This document shows positions 15,903 through 23,607 of a stretch of DNA of 29,868 nt, one piece after another. The notes beneath the pieces were generated by a model. It was not told where the DNA came from. It searched no databases and was given only the letters and a program-made list of their open reading frames with translations. A program made the position numbers and the translations under genes. Every line of letters begins with the position of its first letter. Within the stretch, counting starts at the first letter, position 1. Origin of the DNA: an uncultured Collinsella sp. (GTDB taxonomy: Bacteria; Actinomycetota; Coriobacteriia; Coriobacteriales; Coriobacteriaceae); NCBI GenBank assembly GCA_900550355.1, contig URRT01000003.1, positions 1 through 29,868 of the forward strand, read 5' to 3'.

Positions 15903-16937
15903 TTAGTAGTTCATCTGGTGATAGTAGCGACGCGTGGTGAGCGGGTGGTTGCGGACGTGCTCGAGATGGCAGCTCAGGCGCTCGGTGATGGTGTAGGTGA
16001 CCATCGGGGAGACGATCTTGCGGAACTCGGGGTCGCTGAACGGCAGCTCGACCTCGGCGGTGTCGAACTTGTTCACGCGGACATGGACGCCCTTCTCGTC
16101 GGCGAGCATGTGGGTGAAGTTGTCCACGCGGTCCATGAGCTTGCGGGTGTCGTCCTCGCCGTAGAGCATGATGAGGCTCGTGCCCTCCTCGCACAGCTCG
16201 ATGGTGCCGTGGAAGAACTCGGCGGCGTGGATGGACTTGGTCTTGATCCACTGCATCTCCTCGAGGATGCACATGGCGTAGTCGTAGGCCTCGCCCCAGA
16301 GCATGCCGGAGCCGATCACCATGTGGTAGTCGGTGTCCTTGAAGTCCTCGGCCATGGCGGCGCAGCGCTCGTCCTGGGCGTCCTTGGCCTTGATGAGGTA
16401 CGGGGCGATGTTGCCGAACTCCTCCATGAAGGTGTCGTACTTGGGGAAGGCGCCGGCGTTCTTGAGGAAGCGGGCGACCAGCGTGATCTGGTAGGTGTAG
16501 ATGGCCTCGCACAGGACGTCGTCCTCGGCGAAGCTGAAGAACTTGTAATCGGCGTACTCGGTGGCCGGGGTGTTGTCGTTGGAGACATACATCAACGTGC
16601 GGGCGCCCTGCTCCTGGCAGAACTTGGCGGCCTCGATGATCTCGGGGGTGGTGCCGGTGCGGGTGGAGAAGACGCAGACCGAGTCCTTGTTGAAGGCCTT
16701 GGGCGGGCATGCGAGGAACTCGGCGGCGATCTCGCAGTGGACGTCGACGTCGGCCGTGGTGGTCTCGACCCAGTACTTCATCGGGAGCGTGTGGGCCCAG
16801 GTGCCGCCGCAGCCGATGAAGAAGATGTTGGAATAGCCCTGCTCGCAGACCTTGTCCACGGCAGCCTCAATCTGAGGACGGAGAGCGAGGGCATCGCTCA
16901 CAACCTTCTCGTAACGAGGCTCATCGAAATTGAACAT
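15903..16937 (-). CDS. SIS-domain FrlB/Gfr-type phospho-Amadori deglycase, copy 1
   Basis: A sugar isomerase-fold protein of 344 residues in the family that cleaves fructoselysine-6-phosphate or glucoselysine-6-phosphate into sugar phosphate and lysine. The first SIS domain holds FFIGCGGTWAHTLP and CVFSTRTGTTPEIIEAAKF. The second holds the family motif AAEFFHGTIELCEEG, and the C-terminus RRYYHQMNY resembles the RRYY...EY end of FrlB. The start is ATG 16937, with GAAGGGA 8 bases upstream; an in-frame ATG at 16985 has no such site. The coding sequence appears identical base for base to 23608-24642 while the flanks are unrelated. Almost all codons end in G or C except in the first 25 or so, unlike the AT-richer neighbours. 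Function is inferred from family and context; the precise substrate is unknown. Confidence 0.92.
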   Translation of the reverse strand: MFNFDEPRYEKVVSDALALRPQIEAAVDKVCEQGYSNIFFIGCGGTWAHTLPMKYWVETTTADVDVHCEIAAEFLACPPKAFNKDSVCVFSTRTGTTPEIIEAAKFCQEQGARTLMYVSNDNTPATEYADYKFFSFAEDDVLCEAIYTYQITLVARFLKNAGAFPKYDTFMEEFGNIAPYLIKAKDAQDERCAAMAEDFKDTDYHMVIGSGMLWGEAYDYAMCILEEMQWIKTKSIHAAEFFHGTIELCEEGTSLIMLYGEDDTRKLMDRVDNFTHMLADEKGVHVRVNKFDTAEVELPFSDPEFRKIVSPMVTYTITERLSCHLEHVRNHPLTTRRYYHQMNY

Positions 16938-16956
16938 ATCTAATATCCCTTCGTTT

Positions 16957-16999
16957 AATAGAGTGAAATTCGTTTCAATTGACAACTTGTCATTTCACT
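16957..16999 (-). promoter_or_regulatory. Promoter and possible operator for SIS copy 1
   Basis: On the minus strand TTGTCA (16985-16980), a 17-bp spacer and TCTATT (16962-16957) form a plausible promoter. AGTGAAAT (16962-16969) and ATTTCACT (16992-16999) are perfect inverted repeats around it, TTGACAACTTGTCA overlaps the -35 box, and GAAACGAATTTC lies in the spacer. These differ from the AACGTTAT motif elsewhere in the island, suggesting separate control. Confidence 0.45.
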
Positions 17000-17035
17000 A
17001 CGTATTAATACTTAATGACCTAAAAAAATACCTTT

Positions 17036-17920
17036 CTAGGAAATGGAAGCTTGGCCGCCTTTCATCTCGGCGAGTTTATGCTCGAATCCAAAGCCGCCGG
17101 GTTTAAGGCAATTCTTAGCTGAATAGTCAGCAGCGAATTCCATTGCATCCCGAATGATCTCCGCATCGAGCGGTTGCTTTTTACTCCAGCCACGCGAGAG
17201 ACAGCTCACAACAAACGCAGTGATATACGAATCTCCCGCGCCCATGGTGTCAAGCGCATCTACGGGTCTTATATTTCCCTGGTACCATCGGGAACCGTCA
17301 AAGAACACAGGCCCTGCAGATCCCCGTGTAGCAATCGTGTAGCGACAACCATGCTCTATGGCCCTCTTCAATAGAACTTGAATCTGTTGATCGCTCTCGC
17401 CGGAACAGGAAAACAGACCAAGGGTTGTAGCAGGGCAAACAAGATCGAAATATGCGTCGGTTCGATACTTATCTTTAACGGAAAAGTCGTAAACCACCAC
17501 AGCGGGAAGATCTTGAACTAGGTGCACATCATCCTGCAGCTTTGCATTGACGCTGGTAAAAACCGCATCGAATCCCTGAAGAAACTTGACATCAGAATCG
17601 GTGATATGGGTTTTGTGCGCCCAGCAAGCCCCCGTATCGTAACCAACTTCGACACGTTCACCGTTGTAAACATTTACATCGCAAGTCTTGGTTGTCGCTT
17701 TTTCAGGCATAGATGATTGCGAAAGGTCAACGTTCAGCGAAGAAAGGGCATCGGTGATTATTCGCCCTCCCAGGTCGTTGCCGATCTCCCCAATATACGC
17801 TGCCTGTGCGCCAAGCATGCTTGCATGGGCAGCGACGTTTACGGCATTGCCACCAGGATACATAACGTCTTTGTTGAGATAGCGATCAATAACGTTGTCA
17901 CCAATTGCTGCGATTTTCAC
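17036..17920 (-). CDS. PfkB-family carbohydrate kinase, fructoselysine 6-kinase (FrlD)-like
   Basis: A ribokinase-fold kinase of about 294 residues that would phosphorylate a sugar or Amadori compound at a hydroxyl using ATP. The N-terminus KIAAIGDNVIDRYLNKDVMY and the glycine motif PGGNAVNVAAHASMLGA are typical of FrlD-like members. The catalytic GAGD appears in DALDTMGAGDSYITAF near residue 227. The start is taken as GTG 17920 because GGGAGG stands 7 bases upstream and the protein then begins like FrlD; ATG 17935 and GTG 17938 are alternatives. It is the last gene of the IIA-to-kinase operon, starting shortly after the SIS stop at 17951. A kinase beside a PTS that already phosphorylates its substrate is unusual. 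Codon use is AT-richer than in the SIS copies. Confidence 0.88.
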   Translation of the reverse strand: MKIAAIGDNVIDRYLNKDVMYPGGNAVNVAAHASMLGAQAAYIGEIGNDLGGRIITDALSSLNVDLSQSSMPEKATTKTCDVNVYNGERVEVGYDTGACWAHKTHITDSDVKFLQGFDAVFTSVNAKLQDDVHLVQDLPAVVVYDFSVKDKYRTDAYFDLVCPATTLGLFSCSGESDQQIQVLLKRAIEHGCRYTIATRGSAGPVFFDGSRWYQGNIRPVDALDTMGAGDSYITAFVVSCLSRGWSKKQPLDAEIIRDAMEFAADYSAKNCLKPGGFGFEHKLAEMKGGQASIS

Positions 17921-17950
17921 CTCAACGCCTCCCATCACATACGGTCTTTA

Positions 17951-18949
17951 TTAGTACTCGACCTTGCGGTAATAACGGCGGATGTCGAGCGAATGGTCAC
18001 GAATTTGCTCGAAATTCTTGCTCACACGCGAGAGAATGGCATTGAGCACCACCGGAGAAAGCATCCAGCGGAATTCATCACTGATACCCGGCAACTCATA
18101 ATCATGTGTATCGAATACGGTGAAATCATCCGCATATTGCTTACAGAAGCGTGCAACGCGCTCATCAAGAGGCCTAGTCTGCGCCTCCGTCATTGCGAGC
18201 GCGACGCAAACGCCCGGCTCAACAAGTTCGATAGTGCCATGGAAGAACTCAGGCGATGTAACGGATTTGGTGCGCAGCCATTGGGACTCCTCGAGCACAC
18301 ACATGGCAAACGAATACGTGGGGCCCCACAGATTGCCAGAACCAATCCAAATCTGATACGGATCGTCCTTGTGCTTCAGAGCATATGCGCGAGCCATCTC
18401 GTCAGCGTTCTTGCCGACGGAAACGAGAGCAGCGGGGAGATTCACAAGCTCATCAGCAAAGCGATCGTAGTCATCGAAAAAGCCCCTGTTCTTGAGAATC
18501 TTTCCAATCAGAAGGTACAGCACGAGCTCCATAGGACGGCCCTGCTTATAGATCACTCCATAATCGGAAAGTTCACCAAGCGGTGAACCGTCCACGCCAA
18601 GCGTAGAGACAATGGTGCAGCCTGCGTCTTTTGCCGCCTTTGCCGCCGCGACCGTCTCTTTGGTGTCGCCCGACTTGGACGCCATGAACGCCAAGGTCCC
18701 CTTACCGATGCGCCGATTGCCAACCGTGAGGAAATCTGCCGAAACTTGGGACTGGACGGGAATATCGGACATAACAGAAACCATATAGTCAAACGGCTGC
18801 ATCATCGCAAGCGAGCCACCTGACGAGGTGAAGAAAATCGAATCGAAACCCTTTTCGCAAATTTCGTCAGCAATGCGTTCAATTTCGGCACGTTGATTGT
18901 AGATATAAGCACCGTTATCGAGAATTGCCTGTTCATCAAATGAAACCAT
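17951..18949 (-). CDS. SIS-domain FrlB/Gfr-type deglycase, second type
   Basis: A protein of 332 residues with two SIS folds, homologous to but strongly diverged from the 344-residue SIS proteins in this window. Key segments are IFFTSSGGSLAMMQPF, LAFMASKSGDTKETVAAAKA, the family motif SPEFFHGTIELVEPG and the C-terminus DIRRYYRKVEY, close to the FrlB ending. A ribosome site AGAAAGG precedes ATG 18949. It follows IID by 48 bp and precedes the kinase by a short gap, within one operon. In Salmonella the mannose-type PTS genes are followed by two such deglycases, one for glucoselysine-6-P and one for fructoselysine-6-P. Which one this matches cannot be told from motifs alone. Confidence 0.92.
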   Translation of the reverse strand: MVSFDEQAILDNGAYIYNQRAEIERIADEICEKGFDSIFFTSSGGSLAMMQPFDYMVSVMSDIPVQSQVSADFLTVGNRRIGKGTLAFMASKSGDTKETVAAAKAAKDAGCTIVSTLGVDGSPLGELSDYGVIYKQGRPMELVLYLLIGKILKNRGFFDDYDRFADELVNLPAALVSVGKNADEMARAYALKHKDDPYQIWIGSGNLWGPTYSFAMCVLEESQWLRTKSVTSPEFFHGTIELVEPGVCVALAMTEAQTRPLDERVARFCKQYADDFTVFDTHDYELPGISDEFRWMLSPVVLNAILSRVSKNFEQIRDHSLDIRRYYRKVEY

Positions 18950-18997
18950 GAGATATACCTTTCTAATTCAATTGGGCCAGACGGCGAAATCAACCAT

Positions 18998-19828
18998 TTA
19001 GATTGCAAACACTCCGAAGAAGGAGCCAACGATACCAACCGCCATGAGAATAACGAGAATCCAAGCAATCTTGACCTTGTGCTGGACGAGTTCGTAAACT
19101 CCAAGTGTCACAAGCAGCGGCAGCAGGCTCGGCATGATACCGTCGATGATGCTTTGGATAGTCTGCGCACTGTCGCCGGTACCGAGAGAACCAGCCACGC
19201 TGACCGATACAAGGTTGGGCACCATAGCGCCGATAACCATAAGGCCGAGAATTGCAGCCCCCATAGTGAGCTTTGGCATAAGACCAGATTTCTCGATCTT
19301 GCTCAAGAAACTGGTTCCGAATCCATAGCCCCATTTAAGGCAGAACCAACGAATCAGATAATGCGGAACATTGAATACGACAAGGAAGAGAAGCGGGCCG
19401 AGAATGTTACCCTGCATAGCAAGCGACACACCCAAGCCAGTGGCGATGACACGCAACGTTCCCCAGAACAGAGAGTCACCGATGCCGGCCAGCGGGCTCA
19501 TAAGAGCGGCCTTTACGCTGTTGATGGAGGATTCGTCAAAATCCTCTTCGTTAGCGTTTGCCTCTTCCATCGCTGCCGAAATGCCCAGAATTAATGTTGA
19601 GACATAAGGAGTGGTGTTGAAGAACTCCATGTGACGCTTAGCAGCAGCAGCCTGGTCATCCTTATTCTTATACACGCGACGAATGATGGGAAGCATAGAG
19701 AAGCAGTATCCCATGTGCTGCTGGCGCTCGTAGTTCCAGGAGTACTCCATCGTAAGCGAACGGAAAAATACCGATTTTAGATCACGCTTTGTAATCTTGT
19801 TGGAACTGGTGTCATTAGAAGTCGTCAT
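18998..19828 (-). CDS. PTS mannose/fructose/sorbose family IID subunit
   Basis: IID membrane subunit of the complete PTS, about 276 residues from ATG 19828. That start has AAGGGAG 8 bases upstream and overlaps the end of IIC by 14 bp; an in-frame start 14 codons earlier lies deep inside IIC. It has an N-terminal cytoplasmic part (TKRDLKSVFFRSLTMEYSWN), the IID signature LMSPLAGIGDSLFWGTLRV, and C-terminal helices ending IAWILVILMAVGIVGSFFGVF. The translational overlap implies coupled synthesis with IIC. Confidence 0.95.
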   Translation of the reverse strand: MTTSNDTSSNKITKRDLKSVFFRSLTMEYSWNYERQQHMGYCFSMLPIIRRVYKNKDDQAAAAKRHMEFFNTTPYVSTLILGISAAMEEANANEEDFDESSINSVKAALMSPLAGIGDSLFWGTLRVIATGLGVSLAMQGNILGPLLFLVVFNVPHYLIRWFCLKWGYGFGTSFLSKIEKSGLMPKLTMGAAILGLMVIGAMVPNLVSVSVAGSLGTGDSAQTIQSIIDGIMPSLLPLLVTLGVYELVQHKVKIAWILVILMAVGIVGSFFGVFAI

Positions 19829-20600
19829 CGTCGAAGCTCCCTTCCGAACTAAGCTGTGGCGTCTGAGCAATGAAGTTTGGCTGGACCACCACGAGGATTA
19901 CTGCGAGGCAAAGCCCAATGATGGCAATACCAAGGATTGGAATGCTCATGTAGGCACAGAGCGCAAACCCGAGCACGAAGAAAATAGCAGTCTGCTTGTT
20001 GACAATCATTGAAGCGAGCAGTGCAATGCCGAGCGCAGGGATGAATCCACCCGCAATAACCAGGCCGTTACTTACAAACTCGGGAATTGCGTTAAGCACC
20101 GCGTTCATAACCGGCGTTCCGAGATAGAAAGCAAGGGAGCACACGAAAAAGCGAGGAAGCGATTTGACGATGAATCCACCAAGCAGATGCATCCGCTCCA
20201 TACCTTTGAGGTCGCCCTTTGCCACACAGTCGTCCGCTTTATGGACGAAAAACGGCATCACGATCAGCGTAAGCGCGTTATCGATGATGAGATAAAGCGA
20301 CGCAATCGGGAAAGCGAGCGTCAGCGCAACTTCAGCGCCTTGACCCGTCGAAATTGCAAAGGCAGTGCCCAAAATACCACCGGTGATAACGTCAGGCGGA
20401 ACGGCCGCCCCGATGGTAACCGATCCAATGAACACCATTTCAAGCGTGGCGCCGACAATAATGCCCGTCTGCAAATCACCCATCACAAGACCGATGAGGA
20501 CGCCCGTGACAATCGGGCGAGAAGCAAGGCAAGTGCCAAGTGCCCACTCAAATGTCACGCACATTGCGACGAGGCCGATAAGGATCGCTTGAGTCAACAT
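19815..20600 (-). CDS. PTS mannose/fructose/sorbose family IIC subunit
   Basis: Channel subunit of 261 residues, a normal length. It starts MLTQAILIGLVAMCVTFEWA, has the IIC signature VTGVLIGLVMGDLQTGIIVG followed by AAVPPDVITGG, multiple hydrophobic helices, and ends in the acidic tail FDDDDF. AAAGGGG precedes the ATG. It lies 27 bp after IIB. It serves as the intact reference for the damaged IIC' at 15049-15821. Confidence 0.95.
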   Translation of the reverse strand: MLTQAILIGLVAMCVTFEWALGTCLASRPIVTGVLIGLVMGDLQTGIIVGATLEMVFIGSVTIGAAVPPDVITGGILGTAFAISTGQGAEVALTLAFPIASLYLIIDNALTLIVMPFFVHKADDCVAKGDLKGMERMHLLGGFIVKSLPRFFVCSLAFYLGTPVMNAVLNAIPEFVSNGLVIAGGFIPALGIALLASMIVNKQTAIFFVLGFALCAYMSIPILGIAIIGLCLAVILVVVQPNFIAQTPQLSSEGSFDDDDF

Positions 20601-20627
20601 GAGAGATCCCCTTTCTATTGTATGTGC

Positions 20628-21089
20628 TTAAATCAAAATCTTCTCGTCTCTAGGTACCTGCCTGATCTCCACCTCGATTCCGGCATCACTGAGCTCATGT
20701 AGAAGCTCCACATCGCGATCGGTAGCGAAAACCGTTGAAGATAGGCGTACATCTGCACCCTCACGCGGCTTCGTTCCTCCAATGTTGATATGCTTGATTT
20801 CGCTGTAGCCCTTCGCCAAGCGGTAAGCATCTTCGATGCTTTCAACGACAATGAACAAACGGTACTTATCGGTCACACCGCTCCTAAGAGCCTCGATAGA
20901 ATCATCGACCGATTTGATAACCAATTTGACGCCTGCCGGACGTGCCAGCTTAAGCGTCGTCTTGCGCACGTCATCTTTCACAACCGCATCGCAGGCAATC
21001 AAAATGCAATTGGTGTCAAGCTCTTGCGTCCAAGTCATGGCAACCTGACCATGAAGCAAGCGATGGTCAACTCTCAGCAGCTTAATCAT
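20628..21089 (-). CDS. PTS mannose/fructose/sorbose family IIB subunit
   Basis: Cytoplasmic phosphocarrier of 153 residues that takes phosphate from IIA and passes it to the incoming substrate. The active-site motif RVDHRLLHGQV places the phosphorylated histidine at residue 13. A second family landmark is INIGGTKPREGADVRLSSTV. The start at 21089 is 13 bp after the IIA stop with AAAGGAA in between, indicating one transcript. It is the only IIB in the window and probably also serves IIC'/IID'. Confidence 0.95.
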   Translation of the reverse strand: MIKLLRVDHRLLHGQVAMTWTQELDTNCILIACDAVVKDDVRKTTLKLARPAGVKLVIKSVDDSIEALRSGVTDKYRLFIVVESIEDAYRLAKGYSEIKHINIGGTKPREGADVRLSSTVFATDRDVELLHELSDAGIEVEIRQVPRDEKILI

Positions 21090-21102
21090 CTTTGTTCCTT
21101 TC

Positions 21103-21519
21103 TCAAAAATCCTCGTCTTCTTCTACCGAATTTGGCAGCGAACATAGGCATGTGCCCTTTTGGCGGACACTTGAAACCAATGTAGCGAGCTCGGCGTCAT
21201 CAAGTGTGCTCAATTTCGAAAACACTTCGAGCACTAGTGGTAGCGACATACCGGCAATGAGCCTTAGAGAATCGTCACCCAACCTTTCCATAAAAGCGTT
21301 ATTCACTGACCCACCATAGACATCAGTGATGACAATCCACTGGTCTGCTGGGTCGCGAGAACGGTCCCAAAAATCTATCAACTCGTTTACATCCATCGTG
21401 TCCTCATCGACATATGCGCATAGCACCTTAACGCGAGGATCTTCACCGCAAAATAGCTGGAGCGTTTCACGCATCGCTCTAGCAAGTGGCCCATGGCTGG
21501 CCAAGAGCAACTTCCTCAT
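21103..21519 (-). CDS. PTS mannose-family IIA subunit
   Basis: Cytoplasmic IIA domain protein of 138 residues, phosphorylated by HPr. The N-terminus MRKLLLASHGPLARAMRET puts the active histidine at residue 9. A conserved WIVITDVYGGSVNNAF segment follows, as in ManX-type IIA proteins. The C-terminus is strongly acidic (SVEEDEDF). GGGAGA precedes the ATG. It is first in the operon IIA-IIB-IIC-IID-SIS-kinase, behind a good promoter. Confidence 0.93.
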   Translation of the reverse strand: MRKLLLASHGPLARAMRETLQLFCGEDPRVKVLCAYVDEDTMDVNELIDFWDRSRDPADQWIVITDVYGGSVNNAFMERLGDDSLRLIAGMSLPLVLEVFSKLSTLDDAELATLVSSVRQKGTCLCSLPNSVEEDEDF

Positions 21520-21554
21520 TTATCTCCCAATCTCAGTCAATCATCTGTTAATAG

Positions 21555-21609
21555 AACGTTATATTTTGTATTGTTATCTACAGTATCCTCGAAACTTTTG
21601 CTTTGTCAA
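21555..21609 (-). promoter_or_regulatory. Promoter of the PTS operon with candidate operator
   Basis: On the minus strand TTGACA (21609-21604), a 16-bp spacer and GATACT (21587-21582) form a strong sigma70-type promoter. Just downstream, two ATAAC half-sites occur, the second extending to ATAACGTT (21562-21555). That places a repressor site at or after the transcription start. The same AACGTTAT core recurs before the GntR pair and before SIS copy 2. Confidence 0.7.
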
Positions 21610-21661
21610 GACAGATCAATCAAGCTTCCTAAGCGGTAATAATTCGCCCGTAAACGGCAAA

Positions 21662-21687
21662 AAAACGCCCCTTTGTCGGGGCGTTTT
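21662..21687 (-). terminator. Terminator after the GntR pair
   Basis: AAAACGCCCC pairs with GGGGCGTTTT around TTTGTC, with T-rich sequence continuing on the minus strand. It separates the regulator operon from the PTS operon promoter. Confidence 0.88.
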
Positions 21688-21733
21688 CAATCTCTTGTTA
21701 TTCGGTTAAGAAAGATCCGGGGTTTGGCTTTCG

Positions 21734-22438
21734 CTAGAGATAAAACTTTAAGCGCTCAGTGCAGTACACCTGCCGCGAAATAAACAATGGCACTCCCTGC
21801 GCGCTGCAACGCTTATCTACAAATAATAAAAGGGCAGATCCCGGCTTTACATTCAAATGTTCTGCCTCGTAAGCACTTGCAAAGCACACCTGCAACGTTC
21901 GCTCGTTATTGCCAAGTTCGATATGGCGTCTTCCCAGCACCTCAAGTAGAGACCCCGATAAATCTTCATGTTCCAAAAAGGCAAGAGAAGGAGTGTAGCT
22001 ATTGGTTTCCAACATCGTTGGCACGCCATCAACTAAGCGCAAACGTCTAGTCTGAAGAATATTCTCGTCCTCCTGGACCTGAAGAAAACGCACGTCGCGC
22101 AGCGTAGGATAAATCCAAGCTACTTCGAGCACTACGGTAGAAGGCTTTTTGTTTTCTTGAATGCAGGAATGGGTGAAGCTTTCCTGGTCATCGGCTGCAT
22201 AGGCATTGCGTGTCGTGGTAACAAAAGTCCCTTTCCCTCGCGTGCGCTCAACGATATCGGCATCCTCTAGTTCCTTGATTGCCGATCGAACGGTAATACG
22301 ACTAACGCCATATTCCTCCATAAGCTCCGTCTCAGTAGGAAGCTTATCCCCTTCGCTATATACGCCACTTTCTATTCGACTCACAAGATCGTGAACGATC
22401 TGCTTATACAATGGAACAGCGCTCTCCACTTTAACCAT
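21734..22438 (-). CDS. GntR/HutC-family regulator with UTRA domain (first)
   Basis: A regulator of 234 residues. The N-terminal winged helix (PLYKQIVHDLVSRIESGVYS, then LPTETELMEEYGVSRITVRS) is followed by RGKGTFV and a UTRA ligand-binding domain (RRLRLVDGVPTMLETNSYTP; VPLFISRQVYCTERLKFYL at the end). HutC-type regulators usually repress sugar genes and are released by a phosphorylated sugar. It starts 8 bases after the stop of the second GntR gene, so both are co-transcribed. Its position just upstream of the PTS operon makes that operon the likely target. It lies between two terminators. Confidence 0.93.
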   Translation of the reverse strand: MVKVESAVPLYKQIVHDLVSRIESGVYSEGDKLPTETELMEEYGVSRITVRSAIKELEDADIVERTRGKGTFVTTTRNAYAADDQESFTHSCIQENKKPSTVVLEVAWIYPTLRDVRFLQVQEDENILQTRRLRLVDGVPTMLETNSYTPSLAFLEHEDLSGSLLEVLGRRHIELGNNERTLQVCFASAYEAEHLNVKPGSALLLFVDKRCSAQGVPLFISRQVYCTERLKFYL

Positions 22439-22446
22439 TATTCAAC

Positions 22447-23235
22447 CTATTGCTTTCTGCACTCAACGGCTTCAAGTCCCTGCCAGTTGATGCCGAGTTG
22501 ATTAGCCTTAATCGAAAAGAAGTATTTGAAATAATCACCCAACATCACCTGCTTAGTAAAGTGCACTGGCTTACCAGTGCTCATATAAACGGTCTCACTC
22601 AATATAAACATCGCAGCTTCTCCTGCGATATTAAGGATGCGCTTCTCCTCATCCGTAGCAAGCCCTGCTTCAAGCACAATAGACGGGAAACAATTATCCT
22701 CTAGTCGCAGCCCCGTCTCTCTCTCAATCGTTTCATAAAGTGATGCGTTCTCCATATCGACACCCAGTAAAAACCCGAAGTTCTTTACTGGAAGATAAAT
22801 ATGTTCAATCATTGCATTTATGTGGTTAATTGACCTCACGCGTTTGAGGTAAACCGCAGATTCATTCTCTTCCATTCGCAAATGACGACGGACGGCAACG
22901 GGCGGCTCGACCTCCTGAAGAGCGAGAACACGAGACGAGGTTTCGATATTATTTTCATGGCAAAAATAAGTGAAACCCTTAAACGTGCTCAAGCTCGAGA
23001 CGATTTTAGGCTGCCGGATAAATGTGCCCTTGCCATGACGCGTATCAAGCACGTCGTCATCCACAAGAGTTTGAATTGCCTTCCGTATCGTCGCACGGCT
23101 AACCTCGTATTCTTCGCAAAAACCATTTTCGCTAGGCAACACGCCACTTTCGGAAAACTCGCCCATCTCAATACGGCGACGCAAATCATCAGCAACTTGT
23201 ACATATAGCGGCACAGCACTAGTTGGGTTAATCAT
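22447..23235 (-). CDS. GntR/HutC-family regulator with UTRA domain (second)
   Basis: A regulator of 262 residues, first gene of the two-regulator operon. The winged helix is PLYVQVADDLRRRIEMGEFS then LPSENGFCEEYEVSRATIRK; RHGKGTFI links to a UTRA domain (VYLKRVRSINHINAMIEHIY, then KPVHFTKQVMLGDYFKYFF). GGAGA precedes the ATG. An ATAACGTT sequence overlaps the start codon and ATACGTTATAA lies at 23269-23279, suggesting autoregulation. It is clearly diverged from the neighbouring GntR gene, so the two may sense different ligands, for example the products of the two deglycase routes. Confidence 0.93.
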   Translation of the reverse strand: MINPTSAVPLYVQVADDLRRRIEMGEFSESGVLPSENGFCEEYEVSRATIRKAIQTLVDDDVLDTRHGKGTFIRQPKIVSSLSTFKGFTYFCHENNIETSSRVLALQEVEPPVAVRRHLRMEENESAVYLKRVRSINHINAMIEHIYLPVKNFGFLLGVDMENASLYETIERETGLRLEDNCFPSIVLEAGLATDEEKRILNIAGEAAMFILSETVYMSTGKPVHFTKQVMLGDYFKYFFSIKANQLGINWQGLEAVECRKQ

Positions 23236-23279
23236 AACGTTCTCCGTACAACATTCTATGAAACTTCTATACGTTATAA
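23234..23279 (-). promoter_or_regulatory. Candidate operator region of the GntR operon
   Basis: Contains ATAACGTT (23234-23241) and ATACGTTATAA (23269-23279), matching the palindrome ATAACGTTAT before SIS copy 2. The promoter hexamers here are weak (a TATCTT further upstream is possible). Confidence 0.4.
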
Positions 23280-23311
23280 GATAACCTATTACGTATTATT
23301 TTGAAAGAAAT

Positions 23312-23341
23312 AGACGGTTCAATCTTATTTTTGAACCGTCT
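23312..23341. terminator. Hairpin downstream of SIS copy 2 (second of two)
   Basis: AGACGGTTCA and TGAACCGTCT form a perfect 10-bp stem with a T/A-rich loop, followed on the minus strand by ATTTCTTT. It probably backs up the terminator at 23394-23424. Confidence 0.55.
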
Positions 23342-23393
23342 ACAATATCAAACACTTCATATGAAGGTGTCGAATGCCACTTGTGGCGCAAAC

Positions 23394-23424
23394 AAGAGGG
23401 GCATTTGGCAAAAATGCCCCTCTT
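23394..23424 (-). terminator. Terminator of SIS copy 2
   Basis: AAGAGGGGCATTT pairs perfectly with AAATGCCCCTCTT (13 bp, five-base loop), followed on the minus strand by GTTTG. The 180 bases between it and the SIS stop (23425-23607) contain no gene or repeat that could be recognised. Confidence 0.8.
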
Positions 23425-23607
23425 CTCCTTGAAGTCGCTACCGTGAAATGCCAACGAGCCGCATGGTCGAGTCCAAGCAAATACGACCTCAAGCGGCCAG
23501 CTCCGGCATGGCTCCCTAGAACGAGACTACGACATTTGTTTGCATTGTTTTACGAACGCAACATAACGAATTATTTCCGAGCCAAATAACGGCCGTTGAA
23601 AGCTGCT

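Noticed and set aside
15784..16710. N-terminal extension of IIC' running back through the SIS gene as one 553-residue frame
   Set aside because: The extension is an off-frame reading of SIS copy 1; the same His/Arg-rich translation appears over copy 2.
15894..16943. Long plus-strand open frame opposite SIS copy 1 (and the same opposite copy 2)
   Set aside because: Shadow frame caused by the G/C-ending codons of the SIS gene; the Val/Gly/Leu-rich translation resembles no protein and both copies share it only because the DNA is identical.
17885..17896. ATAACGTT inside the kinase gene as an operator
   Set aside because: It lies within coding sequence, is not followed by a promoter, and is probably a chance match.
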